Below are positions 16,562 to 25,444 of a stretch of DNA of 64,000 nt, piece by piece. The DNA is from Paenibacillus sp. 453mf (GTDB lineage Bacteria > Bacillota > Bacilli > Paenibacillales > Paenibacillaceae). A program made the position numbers and the translations under genes. How positions within the stretch are numbered: position 1 is the stretch's first letter; each line of letters starts with the position of its first letter. Below the pieces are notes generated by a model. The model searched no databases, was not told where the DNA came from, and saw only the letters and a program-made list of their open reading frames with translations. The stretch covers positions 310,001 to 374,000 of the forward strand of contig NZ_FPAC01000002.1 in NCBI RefSeq assembly GCF_900116105.1, given 5' to 3'.

Positions 16562-17842
16562 TTAAAGTGTTGCGTTTGTTTTGTTGTTCTCTACGGACAA
16601 CTGCTCTGGATAACCGTAAGTTCCGTGCTCACTCATATCCAGACCGATCAATTCTTCCTCTTCCGATACACGAATTCCGATCGTTTTCTTCATTACCCAG
16701 AGAATTGCATAGGATACGATGAAAGCGTATAGTCCACAAGCGATAACGCCCATAGCTTGAACGCCTAGCTGACCGAAGCCGCCGCCGTAGAAGAGACCCG
16801 CATTACCAACACCCAGCTTCTCAACGAGCTCTGGCGTTGCGAAGAAACCAGTGGAGAGTGTTCCCCAGATCCCTGCCGTACCATGAGCGGAAAGTGCTGC
16901 AATGGGATCGTCGATGCCAAGGTTCTCAAACATACGGATACTGAAGAATACGAGGACACCAGCGATAAGACCGATCACAATTGCTGCCCAAGAATCTACA
17001 TAAGCACAAGACGCAGTAATAGCAACGAGACCAGCAAGAGTACCGTTCAGCATCATGGATACATCCGCTTTACCCATAACAGCCCAAGCGATCAGAAGAG
17101 CGGCTACCGCACCGGCTGCTGCGCCGAGCTGAGTATTGATAGCGACATAACCGAAGAAGTTTCCATCTTCAACTGTAATCGTACTGCCTGCGTTAAATCC
17201 AAACCAGCCTACCCACAGAATCATAACACCGAGTGTAGTGAAGACTTGGTTATGACCAGGCATATTGAGAGGTTTGCGATCTTTATTATATTTACCGATA
17301 CGTGGTTTGAGCAGAAGTGTGGCTGCAAGCGCCGCACAAGCACCCGTCAAATGGACAACGGTAGATCCGGCGAAGTCTTGATCCCCGTGATCCGCGAGCC
17401 AGCCGCCGCCCCAGATCCAGTGAGCGATAACCGGATATACAAGGATAGAGAACAGTGCTGCAAAGATCAAGTAAGCGGAAAGCTTAGCTCTCTCTGCGAA
17501 GCCGCCCCATGCGATGGACATTGAGACTGCTGCAAAAGCCAATTGGAAGATGAACATAACGGTTGGTGCTACGGTGCTGTCAGCCGGAACCTCCGGTTCA
17601 TTAAAGAAGAAGTAATCTCCCCAGCCGATTAAAGAATTACCTTGACCACCAAAAATAAGTGCATATCCTACTGCCCAGAATACTACGGACACAATACCTA
17701 CTGTAAAGATCGTTTTACCTGCGACGTGCCCGGCATTCTTCATCCGAGTCGATCCTGCTTCGAGCAAGATAAATCCGCCTTGCATGAACAGTACAAGAAT
17801 AGCTCCTAGCATTACCCATATGCTGTTAATTCCGATTTCCAT
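16562..17842 (-). CDS. amtB: Ammonium transporter, Amt family
   Basis: An 11-helix membrane channel of 426 residues that conducts ammonium/ammonia. The start is the ATG at 17842, which has AAGGAG 8 bases upstream; an in-frame extension to 17896 lacks one and is basic. Typical Amt features are visible: the periplasmic Trp-Gly cluster, the first pore His in VHLTGACAALAATLL and the second pore His in LSAHGTAGIWGTLSTG, plus GCAAT-like helix VAITASCAYV. The C-terminal tail (SEEEELIGLDMSEHGTYGYP) is the region that PII proteins touch, yet no glnK gene lies next to it here. Promoter and GlnR/TnrA box sit about 340-380 bases upstream. Confidence 0.93.
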   Translation of the reverse strand: MEIGINSIWVMLGAILVLFMQGGFILLEAGSTRMKNAGHVAGKTIFTVGIVSVVFWAVGYALIFGGQGNSLIGWGDYFFFNEPEVPADSTVAPTVMFIFQLAFAAVSMSIAWGGFAERAKLSAYLIFAALFSILVYPVIAHWIWGGGWLADHGDQDFAGSTVVHLTGACAALAATLLLKPRIGKYNKDRKPLNMPGHNQVFTTLGVMILWVGWFGFNAGSTITVEDGNFFGYVAINTQLGAAAGAVAALLIAWAVMGKADVSMMLNGTLAGLVAITASCAYVDSWAAIVIGLIAGVLVFFSIRMFENLGIDDPIAALSAHGTAGIWGTLSTGFFATPELVEKLGVGNAGLFYGGGFGQLGVQAMGVIACGLYAFIVSYAILWVMKKTIGIRVSEEEELIGLDMSEHGTYGYPEQLSVENNKTNATL

Positions 17843-17882
17843 CTGATTCACTCCTTGTGTATGATGTGTGATGCGCCCCTTC

Positions 17883-18108
17883 TTACTTCTTAACATCCGT
17901 TACTTCAACCTTAATCTGTAAATCACAACCTTCGAAATAGCCTAGTCGCTTCAGAATAGAGCTGAGTGTCGAAATAACCTTGTTTCGTGAAATCACTCTA
18001 TTCAGCTGCAAAGGTAATGACTTGGCCGTTGAGACACGGACAACCTGTACTCGCCTGGATCAGAACGTTTACGTATTCTACAAAAAGATGAAGCAGAGTA
18101 TGAAACAT
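17883..18108 (-). pseudogene. Possible frame-broken small gene in the amtB leader
   Basis: Between the amtB promoter and its start the minus strand shows two abutting open segments. The first runs from an ATG at 18108 (MFHTLLHLFVEYVNVLIQ). The second, in the next frame from 18059 to the stop at 17883-17885, codes 58 residues including VQVVRVSTAKSLPLQLNRV and LKRLGYFEGCDLQIKVEVT. A single-base shift near 18050-18060 would join them into about 74 residues. The second part looks protein-like (amphipathic pattern, no rare-codon runs), but neither part has a good ribosome site. I do not recognise a family. Confidence 0.3.
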
Positions 18109-18183
18109 TATTGATCAACCAGCCAGTTAGTTACCAATGAATCTCAGAAGATTTAAGGTTCCTTATTTAAAGGCTCTGACCGT

Positions 18184-18212
18184 ATTTTAGGTGCAAAAGC
18201 ACTTGTTGTCAA
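18184..18212 (-). promoter_or_regulatory. Sigma-A promoter of amtB
   Basis: Minus strand: perfect -35 TTGACA (18207-18212), 17-base spacer, -10 TAAAAT (18184-18189). It implies a leader of about 335 bases before the amtB ATG. Confidence 0.75.
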
Positions 18213-18223
18213 TATATCTAACA
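18207..18223. promoter_or_regulatory. GlnR/TnrA box on the amtB promoter
   Basis: TGTCA-N7-TAACA matches the TGTNA-N7-TNACA consensus of the Bacillales nitrogen regulators GlnR and TnrA exactly. It covers the -35 hexamer of the amtB promoter, a position that in Bacillus suits repression by GlnR under nitrogen excess. The remainder of the gap to 18524 (plus-strand TATAAT at 18320-18325 is a possible promoter of the next gene) holds nothing else clear. Confidence 0.75.
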
Positions 18224-18524
18224 TAAGATCTTTTGTATTTTCTTCTTTTTTCATAAAATTTGCATATTCATTTGCACTTTATCACCTAGTTAGTAAGAAT
18301 GGCATGCGAATACACTGTATAATTCCTACTTTGGTTAGCGTTTATAGAATGGTATTGAAGTAGTAATGAGGAGGAGTAATTGATAGAATAGTTAACATGA
18401 AGCAGGGCTTAAAGAATTATTGAAACGAAAATTGGAGATGACCGTATTATTGTTACGTTATTTTCAGTAGAATGTATGTAGGAAGGGTTGGAGCTTTTAT
18501 ACAGTTAGAGAGGGATGCGGCTGC

Positions 18525-19685
18525 ATGGAACAAGAGAAGGTGTGGCCAGACAGGTTCAAGAGATTTTTTCTTAACAATAAATTCGTGTTGTTCCTGCTGG
18601 TCGTTTTATTAGTTGGGCTGAATGTCATGGTGTTCAGCAAAATATCTTTTATTTTTCTCCCGATTGAAGTTTTGCTCAAGACGATTATACTGCCCATCAT
18701 ATTAACGGGTGTTGTATACTATCTGCTTAATCCGATTGTGGATATTCTTGAGAGACGCAGAGTGAAGCGCGTATACTCTATACTTATTTTATATCTGCTG
18801 ATCGCCGCAATTATTACTATTGTTGTTCTGGCGGTCATACCGGTCGTTCGTCAGCAGATCACAGATCTGGTTAGAAACTTCCCTGTTTATTACGAGAATG
18901 TTGTGCTTCAATTTGAACAATTTATAGGTACAGGTTACTTAACGCAGGTTGAGCAGACCCTCCGCATTAATTTCAATGATATTGTGGGAAGTCTGTCCGA
19001 GCGAGTGAGCACCATTGTAGATTCGACGGTTACGGGGATTGGAGGCTTCCTGGGTGTATTGACAGAAACCGTTCTCGCGATCATCACGGTACCTTTCATT
19101 CTGTTCTACTTGCTGAAGGACGGGAAGAAGCTCCCTAGCTATTTGCTGTCTTTCTTGCCTACGAATATCCGCGGAAGCACTTCCCGAGTGCTCTCTGAAT
19201 CTAATCATCAGATCAGCTCTTATATCCGCGGTCAGATTATTGTCAGTTTCTGTATCGGTGTTCTGCTATACATCGGCTACATCATCATCGGACTTGATTA
19301 TGCATTGATTCTCGCGGTCATTGCTGCTTGTACCGCAATTGTACCTTATCTCGGTCCAGCTATTGCCATCACGCCTGCTCTGATCGTAGCGGCGGTGACT
19401 TCGCCGATCATGCTGCTCAAGATGATTGCGGTATGGACGATTGTACAGCTCGTTGAAGGTAAATTTATTTCACCTCAGATTATGGGTAAATCGCTTAAGG
19501 TTCATCCGATTACGATTATCTTCGTTATTCTGACAGCAGGCAATCTGTTTGGAGTGGTCGGCATTCTGCTAGCGGTACCAGGTTACGCCGTGCTGAAGGT
19601 GGTCTTCACCCATCTCTTTAACTGGTTTAAGGACCAATCGGGCCTGTATGATCCGGAGAATCGAGAAGACAGCTCCAAACGATAA
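18525..19685 (+). CDS. AI-2E-family (PerM/YtvI-like) transporter
   Basis: A 386-residue membrane protein with about eight hydrophobic helices. It follows the AI-2E exporter-like superfamily plan: an N-terminal helix pair ([17 protein letters not shown]), the [20 protein letters not shown] segment near residue 67, a periplasmic helical insert (about 115-180), and the conserved C-terminal half with [17 protein letters not shown] near 191, [19 protein letters not shown] near 261 and [20 protein letters not shown] near 306. Members move small molecules or ions (some act as Na+/H+ antiporters); no substrate can be assigned. Monocistronic with its own terminator. Confidence 0.85.
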   Translation: MEQEKVWPDRFKRFFLNNKFVLFLLVVLLVGLNVMVFSKISFIFLPIEVLLKTIILPIILTGVVYYLLNPIVDILERRRVKRVYSILILYLLIAAIITIVVLAVIPVVRQQITDLVRNFPVYYENVVLQFEQFIGTGYLTQVEQTLRINFNDIVGSLSERVSTIVDSTVTGIGGFLGVLTETVLAIITVPFILFYLLKDGKKLPSYLLSFLPTNIRGSTSRVLSESNHQISSYIRGQIIVSFCIGVLLYIGYIIIGLDYALILAVIAACTAIVPYLGPAIAITPALIVAAVTSPIMLLKMIAVWTIVQLVEGKFISPQIMGKSLKVHPITIIFVILTAGNLFGVVGILLAVPGYAVLKVVFTHLFNWFKDQSGLYDPENREDSSKR

Positions 19686-19721
19686 CGAATTGAGAAAATG
19701 GGAAATACGTTTTATAAAACG

Positions 19722-19777
19722 TAAAGCGCTCAGGATATCAGGGCTATGCAGCCTGATTCCACTGAGCGCTTTTTTTG
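19722..19777 (+). terminator. Terminator of the AI-2E-family gene
   Basis: AAAGCGCTCAG (19723-19733) pairs with CTGAGCGCTTT, and inner ATCAGGCT-type pairing strengthens it; seven or more T follow. Confidence 0.9.
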
Positions 19778-19848
19778 CTGTGTTCTTTTTACATACTATT
19801 GAATCAATTTCATAACACATCGCAGCTAAAGGCGTGATGAAATTAACT

Positions 19849-20226
19849 TTATTCATGTTTAATATGCTGAAGTGTCTGGATAAAAATTTGCTCGATATGT
19901 CCGTCATCCAGGGAATAGTAAACCGTCTTGCCCTCCTTGCGACGCTTGACAATACGCATGTTGCGCAGAGAACGCAGCTGATGAGAGATAGCAGATTGGC
20001 CCATCTCAAGCAGTACAGTCAGGTCATGAACGCATAATTCGCGCTGTAGAAGTGCATCTATTATCCGAAGACGTGTTGGGTCACTGAATGCCTTGAACCA
20101 ATCCGCCATTTGAACAGAAGTTGGTTTATCTATCAGGGACATCTTCGTCAGATCAAGCTGTGCCTCGGTTCCGAAGCAGGTAGGCTCGCATTCCTCGACG
20201 ACAGGGATTGCTTTTTGTTCTTTCAT
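19849..20226 (-). CDS. cadC: CadC/CzrA-type metal-sensing ArsR repressor
   Basis: A 125-residue ArsR/SmtB repressor. The N-terminal tail has a CEPTC pair near residues 13-17 and the recognition region has a Cys in ELCVHDLTVLLEMGQSAISHQL, together resembling the alpha3N site of CadC for Cd(II)/Pb(II)/Zn(II). The last helix has DDGHIEQIFIQTLQHIKHE, with Asp/His and His/Glu pairs like the alpha5 zinc site. Start at ATG 20226 (GAGGCGG upstream); a GTG at 20235 is too close to the ribosome site. It is divergent from cadA and a 12-2-12-type operator lies between, so it should repress cadA until metal binds. Confidence 0.85.
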   Translation of the reverse strand: MKEQKAIPVVEECEPTCFGTEAQLDLTKMSLIDKPTSVQMADWFKAFSDPTRLRIIDALLQRELCVHDLTVLLEMGQSAISHQLRSLRNMRIVKRRKEGKTVYYSLDDGHIEQIFIQTLQHIKHE

Positions 20227-20308
20227 GTATATCACCGCCTCTTTAATAGCTCTATTATAGCCAAAATGAGGTGGTGTGCATAAAGATAAATTTTAAGAAC
20301 ACAAAAGA

Positions 20309-20338
20309 TTGACTTCTTTTTGGCTCGTTGCATATAAT
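20309..20338 (+). promoter_or_regulatory. Promoter of cadA
   Basis: -35 TTGACT (20309-20314), 18-base spacer, perfect -10 TATAAT (20333-20338). Confidence 0.8.
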
Positions 20339-20349
20339 GGATTCATAAC

Positions 20350-20369
20350 ATATGAATGATTGCTCATAT
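20350..20369. promoter_or_regulatory. ArsR/SmtB-type operator of cadA
   Basis: The dyad ATATGA-N8-TCATAT (20350-20355 and 20364-20369) closely resembles CzrA/CadC operators. It sits just downstream of the -10, over the expected transcription start, so a bound repressor would block transcription of cadA. Confidence 0.75.
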
Positions 20370-20403
20370 ATTGATGTTGTTTGACGGGAAGAGGAGATGA
20401 CAC

Positions 20404-22593
20404 ATGGTGAGTACTAATACAAGTCAAATAAAGAAAGATCTGCTTCTGGAAGGACTGGACTGTGCCAATTGTGCCCGTAAGATCGAAGAGGGTGTAGGCA
20501 AGATCGGTGGAGTATCTTCCGTTGCTGTCAATTTTGCAACGACGAGAATGAGCATTACTGCCGATGCGGACAGATCAGAGGAAGTGCTCGCTGAAGCTGC
20601 CAAGAAAGTAAAGCGAATTGAGCCGCATATTCGTGTGTCGGTTATCGAACCGGCAGATGCAGCAGCTCATCGTCATAAAGAGGGTCATGACCATGGTGCT
20701 TCCCATTCACATGCAGGACATCATCATGACACAGGAGCTGCTAAGCTGTGGAAACGGGGTGCACGCCTTGCCGTCGGCACAGGGCTTGCAGTAGCTGCTG
20801 CTCTCGTACCCATGTCAGGCTATGCTGAGATTGGTTTGTTCATCCTTGCGTATTTGCTGGTCGGCGGTGATGTTGTATGGCAGGCGGTTCGCAATATCGC
20901 AAGGGGACAGTTGTTTGACGAATATTTCCTAATGACCATAGCGACGATTGGAGCCTTTGCTATCCAGGAATATCCTGAAGCCGTTGCTGTAATGCTGTTC
21001 TACCAGGTCGGTGAGATGTTCCAAAGTCTTGCGGTAAACCGTTCACGCAAGTCGATCCAGTCATTAATGGATATACGTCCTGACTATGCTAACCTCGAGA
21101 CAGCGGAGGGTGTAGTCAGAGTGTCCCCAGAGCAGGTAAGAATTGGCGAACGCATAGTTGTAAAGCCTGGAGAGCGTGTACCACTCGACGGCAAGGTGAT
21201 CAGCGGAACCTCAATGATGGACACTTCCGCACTTACAGGGGAATCTGTTCCAAGAGAAGCTGCGCCAGACAGTGAAGTGCTGAGCGGCTTCGTGAATCTA
21301 AATGGTGTGCTTACCATGGAAGTATCCAAGGATTACAGTGAATCGACGGTGTCTAAAATTTTGGAGCTCGTTCAAAATGCAACAAGCAAAAAGGCACCTA
21401 CAGAGACGTTTATTAACAAATTCGCTCGTGTTTACACGCCAATTGTCGTCATTGTTGCAGCCTTGCTGGCTGTAATCCCGCCACTAGTGATCAGTGGGGC
21501 GGAATTCTCTGATTGGCTCTACCGTGCACTTGTCTTTCTAGTCATATCTTGTCCATGTGCGCTTGTGGTGTCCATTCCACTGGGTTTCTTCGGAGGGATT
21601 GGGGCAGCCTCGAGAGCGGGGGTGCTGGTCAAAGGCGGCAATTACTTGGAGGCGTTAGGTGATGTTACAACGATCGTCTTCGATAAGACGGGAACGCTGA
21701 CAGAAGGTGTATTTCAGGTTACGGGAATATATCCGGCAGAAACCGCGCAGCAGGATCAAGAAGAGCTGCTCAAGTACGCAGCCTATGCAGAGTATCATTC
21801 CAATCATCCCATTGCTGAATCCATCCGAATCGCATATGGTCATGATCTGAACCAAGATCTGATCGGAAGCTATGAAGAATTAAGCGGATATGGGATCAGA
21901 GCGCTGCTTGACGGTACTGAGGTGCTTGCGGGAAATAAGAAGCTTATGGAGCAGCAAGGGATTCCATATACAGAGCCAGTGCAGCACGGTACTGTAGTTC
22001 ATATTGCGATAGGCGGAAGCTATGCAGGGCATATCGTTATCTCTGATAAGGTGAAGCAGGATGCCGTAAGAGCTATTAAGGAACTAAAGGCACTGAATAT
22101 AACGAAGACGGTTATGCTGACCGGAGATGCACGTTCCGTCGCGGAGACGGTGGGAGAGAAGCTCGGTATAGATGAGATTCATGCAGAGCTGCTCCCCGCT
22201 GACAAGGTGGAGCAATTGGAACGGCTGGTAGAGAACAAGCCGGCCAAGGAGAAGGTAATGTTCGTTGGAGACGGTATTAATGATACACCAGTGCTTGCAC
22301 GCGCTGATGTCGGTGCGGCCATGGGTGGGCTCGGCTCGGATGCTGCAATTGAGGCCGCTGATATCGTCATTATGACAGATGAACCTTCGAAGATTGCCAC
22401 GGCGATCCGTATCGCGAAACGGACGAGAGTGATCATCTGGCAGAACATCATCTTTGCTCTTGTGGTGAAGGGGCTGTTTCTCATCCTTGGGGCCTTTGGG
22501 ATTGCAGAGATGTGGGAGGCAGTATTCTCCGACGTAGGCGTTACGGTGCTTGCCGTGCTCAATTCCATGCGGATCTTGAAATATAAAGGCTAG
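20404..22593 (+). CDS. cadA: Heavy-metal P1B-type ATPase (Cd/Zn/Pb efflux)
   Basis: A 729-residue membrane pump that exports Cd(II), Zn(II) or Pb(II) using ATP. In order: an N-terminal HMA domain with GLDCANCARK (CxxC near residues 20-23), a His-rich linker (HRHKEGHDHG, HSHAGHHHD near 90-112), two extra membrane helices, the actuator TGES near 279, the membrane CPC in ISCPCALV near 384, the phosphorylation loop DKTGTLTEG near 425, the P1B-specific HP dipeptide in SNHPIAES near 464, and GDGINDTP near 623. CPC together with the Cd/Zn-type C-terminal helix favours subgroup P1B-2. Divergent from its repressor and controlled through the dyad operator. Confidence 0.93.
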   Translation: MVSTNTSQIKKDLLLEGLDCANCARKIEEGVGKIGGVSSVAVNFATTRMSITADADRSEEVLAEAAKKVKRIEPHIRVSVIEPADAAAHRHKEGHDHGASHSHAGHHHDTGAAKLWKRGARLAVGTGLAVAAALVPMSGYAEIGLFILAYLLVGGDVVWQAVRNIARGQLFDEYFLMTIATIGAFAIQEYPEAVAVMLFYQVGEMFQSLAVNRSRKSIQSLMDIRPDYANLETAEGVVRVSPEQVRIGERIVVKPGERVPLDGKVISGTSMMDTSALTGESVPREAAPDSEVLSGFVNLNGVLTMEVSKDYSESTVSKILELVQNATSKKAPTETFINKFARVYTPIVVIVAALLAVIPPLVISGAEFSDWLYRALVFLVISCPCALVVSIPLGFFGGIGAASRAGVLVKGGNYLEALGDVTTIVFDKTGTLTEGVFQVTGIYPAETAQQDQEELLKYAAYAEYHSNHPIAESIRIAYGHDLNQDLIGSYEELSGYGIRALLDGTEVLAGNKKLMEQQGIPYTEPVQHGTVVHIAIGGSYAGHIVISDKVKQDAVRAIKELKALNITKTVMLTGDARSVAETVGEKLGIDEIHAELLPADKVEQLERLVENKPAKEKVMFVGDGINDTPVLARADVGAAMGGLGSDAAIEAADIVIMTDEPSKIATAIRIAKRTRVIIWQNIIFALVVKGLFLILGAFGIAEMWEAVFSDVGVTVLAVLNSMRILKYKG

Positions 22594-22612
22594 ACCCTTT
22601 GCATACAGGTTC

Positions 22613-22653
22613 AAAAAAGCTTATTCTCTCACTGTGAGAGAATAAGCTTTTTT
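22613..22653 (+). terminator. Bidirectional terminator after cadA
   Basis: A near-perfect 18-20-bp palindrome centred at 22632-22633 (AAGCTTATTCTCTCAC and its complement) is flanked by an A-run on the left and a T-run on the right. It can stop both cadA and the convergent minus-strand gene. Confidence 0.9.
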
Positions 22654-22712
22654 GGTTTCATCCGGTAATTTCTTATAGCAGTTTATGCTGTCCAAGGAAT
22701 AAGATTTACACT

Positions 22713-23021
22713 TTATGCTCCCGCTTTTCGCAAGGCTTTCAGCTTGTTTGCTTTTCTCCGGTTGCTGCTGATCGTAAGCTGGCGGTGCCTCGGGGAGCGT
22801 ATAACCCAGCGTTTGAAAGCAGCGGTACCGGCAATGCTGGTCAGCATTGGGGAAGGGGCATGAATATAACTGAGTGCTGCATACAAGCATGAATTGACCA
22901 GAATTTCGGTAAATACAAAATAAGCAATATCTGAGCTATTGACGATGATGACAGTGTATTTTGGCCTGGAAGGATTGGAGATGGCATCTGATCCATATAC
23001 ACCTATAACACGGTATTTCAT
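22713..23021 (-). CDS. Hypothetical protein, 102 residues
   Basis: I do not recognise this gene. The protein begins MKYRVIGVYGSDAISNPSRP, has a hydrophobic central stretch (IVNSSDIAYFVFTEILVNS, CLYAALSYIHAPS) and a strongly basic tail (RRKANKLKALRKAGA). The ATG at 23021 has AAAGGGGC 7 bases upstream, which favours it over a longer start at 23060. It converges with cadA and shares its terminator. It could be a small membrane-associated or nucleic-acid-binding protein, but that is not established. Confidence 0.5.
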   Translation of the reverse strand: MKYRVIGVYGSDAISNPSRPKYTVIIVNSSDIAYFVFTEILVNSCLYAALSYIHAPSPMLTSIAGTAAFKRWVIRSPRHRQLTISSNRRKANKLKALRKAGA

Positions 23022-23200
23022 GGTGCTGCCCCTTTCGTGTCTAGGACCCATCGTCCTCACATTAGTTTGTTTATTTTATGTCCTTCTGGCTTGACCCTAT
23101 GTATGCTGCTAGAGCTGGGCGTAAGCTCGCTGGGTAATAGAGATGGAGACGAAGAGCCAGAACATTATCAATAGATTTTTGTCAATGAGGAGGAAATAAT

Positions 23201-24631
23201 ATGCACAAACAACGGTTATATATCGGAGGAGAATGGATAGAAGGAGCCTCGTGGAAGACGCTGTATTCCCCCTATTCCGGGGAGGCTATTGCAGAGATCG
23301 CTGTGGCTGAGGAGAAGCAGGTAGAAGCTGCAATTGCGAGTGCCGAAGAAGCTTATGCGGTGACCCGGCGTATGCCGGCGCATGAACGCTCTGCAATACT
23401 TAATAAGGTTGTGGACCTGCTCCATCATCGGCTTGAGGAAGCAGCCGTTCTTATAGCAAGAGAGGCGGCTAAGCCAATGAAGGCAGCAAGAGCCGAGGTC
23501 AAGAGAACAATAGAAACGTACCGTTTTGCAGCAGAGGAAGCTCGCCGGATCCAAGGAGAGTCTCTGCCGATGGATGCCGCACCCGGAGGGGAGGGGAGAG
23601 TCGCTTATACTATGAGAGAGCCGGTCGGTGTGGTCGGGGCTATCACCCCGTTTAACTTCCCGATGAATCTGGTTGCACACAAGCTGGGTCCGGCTTTGGC
23701 CGCAGGGAATACGGTTGTACTTAAGCCAGCGGGTCAGACGCCGTTATCCGCTTATTTCATAGCTGAACTGTTTGAGGAGGCGGGACTGCCCAAGGGGGCT
23801 CTCAATGTAGTGAGCGGGAGCGGCAAAACGATTGGAGATATATTGGTGACTGATGAACGGGTCAAGCATATTACTTTTACTGGCAGTCCTGGTGTAGGTA
23901 AGGGGATTCGAGCGAAGGCCGGGCTCAAAGGGGTGACGCTGGAGCTGGGCTCGAATTCAGCTGTCATTGTGGATGAGGAGATCAACAATCTGGAGGCTGC
24001 TGCTGAACGTATTGCACAAGGCTCATTTGCTTATCAGGGACAAGTCTGTATTTCGGTCCAGCGGATCTATGTGCACGAGTCGGCAGCTTCATCATTTATC
24101 GAGCTGCTTAGAGAGAAGACAGAGGCGCTGAATGCGGGCGATCCGCTAGACTCATCTACGGATGTGTCAGCCTTGATCTCGGAGGAGGATACGAGCAGAG
24201 TACTGGAGTGGATCCGGGAAGCTGTCAGTGAAGGTGCTGAGCTCATTACCGGTGGTGAGGTCTCACAACGAGTACTTGCGCCAACGATAATGACGAATGT
24301 TCCGCATTCGGCGAAGCTGTCCAGTCAGGAAGTGTTTGGACCCGTTGTTGTGGTCCATGAAGTGAGCTCCATTGATGAAGCAATTGAGAAGGTGAATGAT
24401 TCGGTATACGGGCTTCAAGCAGGGATCTATACGAATAATATTCATCACGCGCTGAAGGCGGCTGATTTATTGGAAGTAGGAGGAGTGATCATCAACGATA
24501 TCCCGACATTCCGGCTGGATCATATGCCATACGGCGGCGTCAAGCAGAGCGGATATGGACGTGAGGGTATCAAATATGCCGTAGAAGCAATGACAGAGCT
24601 GAAGCTCGTTGTCATGAATCGTAACTTATAG
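23201..24631 (+). CDS. Aldehyde dehydrogenase family protein
   Basis: A 476-residue NAD(P)+-dependent aldehyde dehydrogenase. It has the cofactor-binding GAITPFNFPMNLVAHK near residue 148, TFTGSPGVGKGI near 226, the catalytic Glu in TLELGSNSAVIV near 248, and the catalytic Cys in YQGQVCISVQRI near 282. GSNS in place of the commoner GGKS and the ISVQR context are seen in lactaldehyde/GapN-like and phosphonoacetaldehyde-like subgroups. The substrate is unknown and the gene stands alone. Start has GAGGAGG 7 bases upstream. The C-terminal motif MPYGGVKQSGYGREG is intact. Confidence 0.87.
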   Translation: MHKQRLYIGGEWIEGASWKTLYSPYSGEAIAEIAVAEEKQVEAAIASAEEAYAVTRRMPAHERSAILNKVVDLLHHRLEEAAVLIAREAAKPMKAARAEVKRTIETYRFAAEEARRIQGESLPMDAAPGGEGRVAYTMREPVGVVGAITPFNFPMNLVAHKLGPALAAGNTVVLKPAGQTPLSAYFIAELFEEAGLPKGALNVVSGSGKTIGDILVTDERVKHITFTGSPGVGKGIRAKAGLKGVTLELGSNSAVIVDEEINNLEAAAERIAQGSFAYQGQVCISVQRIYVHESAASSFIELLREKTEALNAGDPLDSSTDVSALISEEDTSRVLEWIREAVSEGAELITGGEVSQRVLAPTIMTNVPHSAKLSSQEVFGPVVVVHEVSSIDEAIEKVNDSVYGLQAGIYTNNIHHALKAADLLEVGGVIINDIPTFRLDHMPYGGVKQSGYGREGIKYAVEAMTELKLVVMNRNL

Positions 24632-24673
24632 GACCTTGAACATTAATATAAGGCAAGCCATATTTAATAAAAA

Positions 24674-24712
24674 GAAACCCGCGCTCTTTAGCAAAAAAAG
24701 AGGCCGGGTTTC
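24674..24712 (-). terminator. Terminator between the aldehyde dehydrogenase and fRMsr genes
   Basis: GAAACCCG and CTCTTT arms (24674-24689) pair with AAAGAG and CGGGTTTC (24697-24712). The minus strand continues into TTTTTATT, so it mainly serves the fRMsr gene. Confidence 0.7.
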
Positions 24713-24723
24713 TAGATAAGTTG

Positions 24724-24752
24724 AGCATGGCATGAGAACATCATGCCATGCT
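24724..24752. repeat. Perfect 12-bp hairpin downstream of the fRMsr gene
   Basis: AGCATGGCATGA (24724-24735) and its exact complement (24741-24752) enclose a 5-base loop. No T-run follows on either side. It lies between the terminator and the end of the fRMsr gene and could shape that mRNA's 3' end. Confidence 0.5.
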
Positions 24753-24825
24753 ATTGGTGTTGAACAATAGGCTATTGTTTATCATGAACGCCTTCGGTTC
24801 TATAATTCTATAACAACCAAGTGTT

Positions 24826-25305
24826 CTACAGCTGCTCTGCCAGAATACTAACAAAGTTCTCCAGGAACGCCTGATCTTCTTCGTCGAAACGGTTAAGCAG
24901 CGGGCTGTCGATATCAAGCACGCCAAACAGTTCGCCATTCTTCACAATCGGCACGACAATCTCGCTGTTCGTCGCTGCATCACAAGCAATGTGTCCAGGG
25001 AAGTCATGAACATTACGAACAAGCTGAGTTTTGCGCTCCCCTGCAGCTGTTCCGCACACGCCGCGTCCAAGCGCAATACGAATGCAGGCAGGCAGTCCTT
25101 GGAAGGGACCTAGTACAAGCTCTGTGCCATCGTATACATAGAATCCGACCCAGTTAATGTCCTTAAGGAATACATTCAGCAGAGCGGAGGCATTGGCCAT
25201 ATTAGCTACTGCATCAGGTTCTTCATAAATTAAGCCCTTCAATTGATCAAGAACAGCTTGGTACTGCTCGCTTCGGGTACCTTCATAAGTCATCGTGTGG
25301 AACAT
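24826..25305 (-). CDS. msrC: Free methionine-(R)-sulfoxide reductase (GAF domain)
   Basis: A 159-residue cytoplasmic GAF-domain enzyme that reduces free methionine-R-sulfoxide with electrons from thioredoxin. The three conserved cysteines of the fRMsr family are present: PACIRIALG near residue 84, GVCGTAAG near 94, and HIACDAATNSEIVVP near 118, the last being the catalytic one. Length matches B. subtilis YtsP. Conserved NWVGFYVYDG near residue 51 is also typical. The ATG is preceded by GGAAGGTGAT. Monocistronic; fits with the SODs, catalase and bacilliredoxin elsewhere in the window as oxidative-damage repair. Confidence 0.92.
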   Translation of the reverse strand: MFHTMTYEGTRSEQYQAVLDQLKGLIYEEPDAVANMANASALLNVFLKDINWVGFYVYDGTELVLGPFQGLPACIRIALGRGVCGTAAGERKTQLVRNVHDFPGHIACDAATNSEIVVPIVKNGELFGVLDIDSPLLNRFDEEDQAFLENFVSILAEQL

Positions 25306-25444
25306 TTCTTATCACCTTCCGGTATAAATAGCGTAGCTATAATTTTAAGTGGATATCCTTGTCATTGTAAGGGATTGACGTTTCTTAAGCAAGAGGATTG
25401 GTGAAGTAAATACTGTAAGCGAAGTCGGAAAGGGGTTATGAACT

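Noticed and set aside
17840..17896. Longer amtB start giving an 18-residue basic N-terminal extension
   Set aside because: No ribosome site precedes it, while AAGGAG stands 8 bases before the ATG at 17842 and Amt proteins begin there.
22621..22890. Minus-strand frame of 89 codons overlapping the hypothetical gene at 22713-23021
   Set aside because: It begins inside the other frame without a ribosome site and runs through the cadA terminator; the 102-residue frame is better supported.
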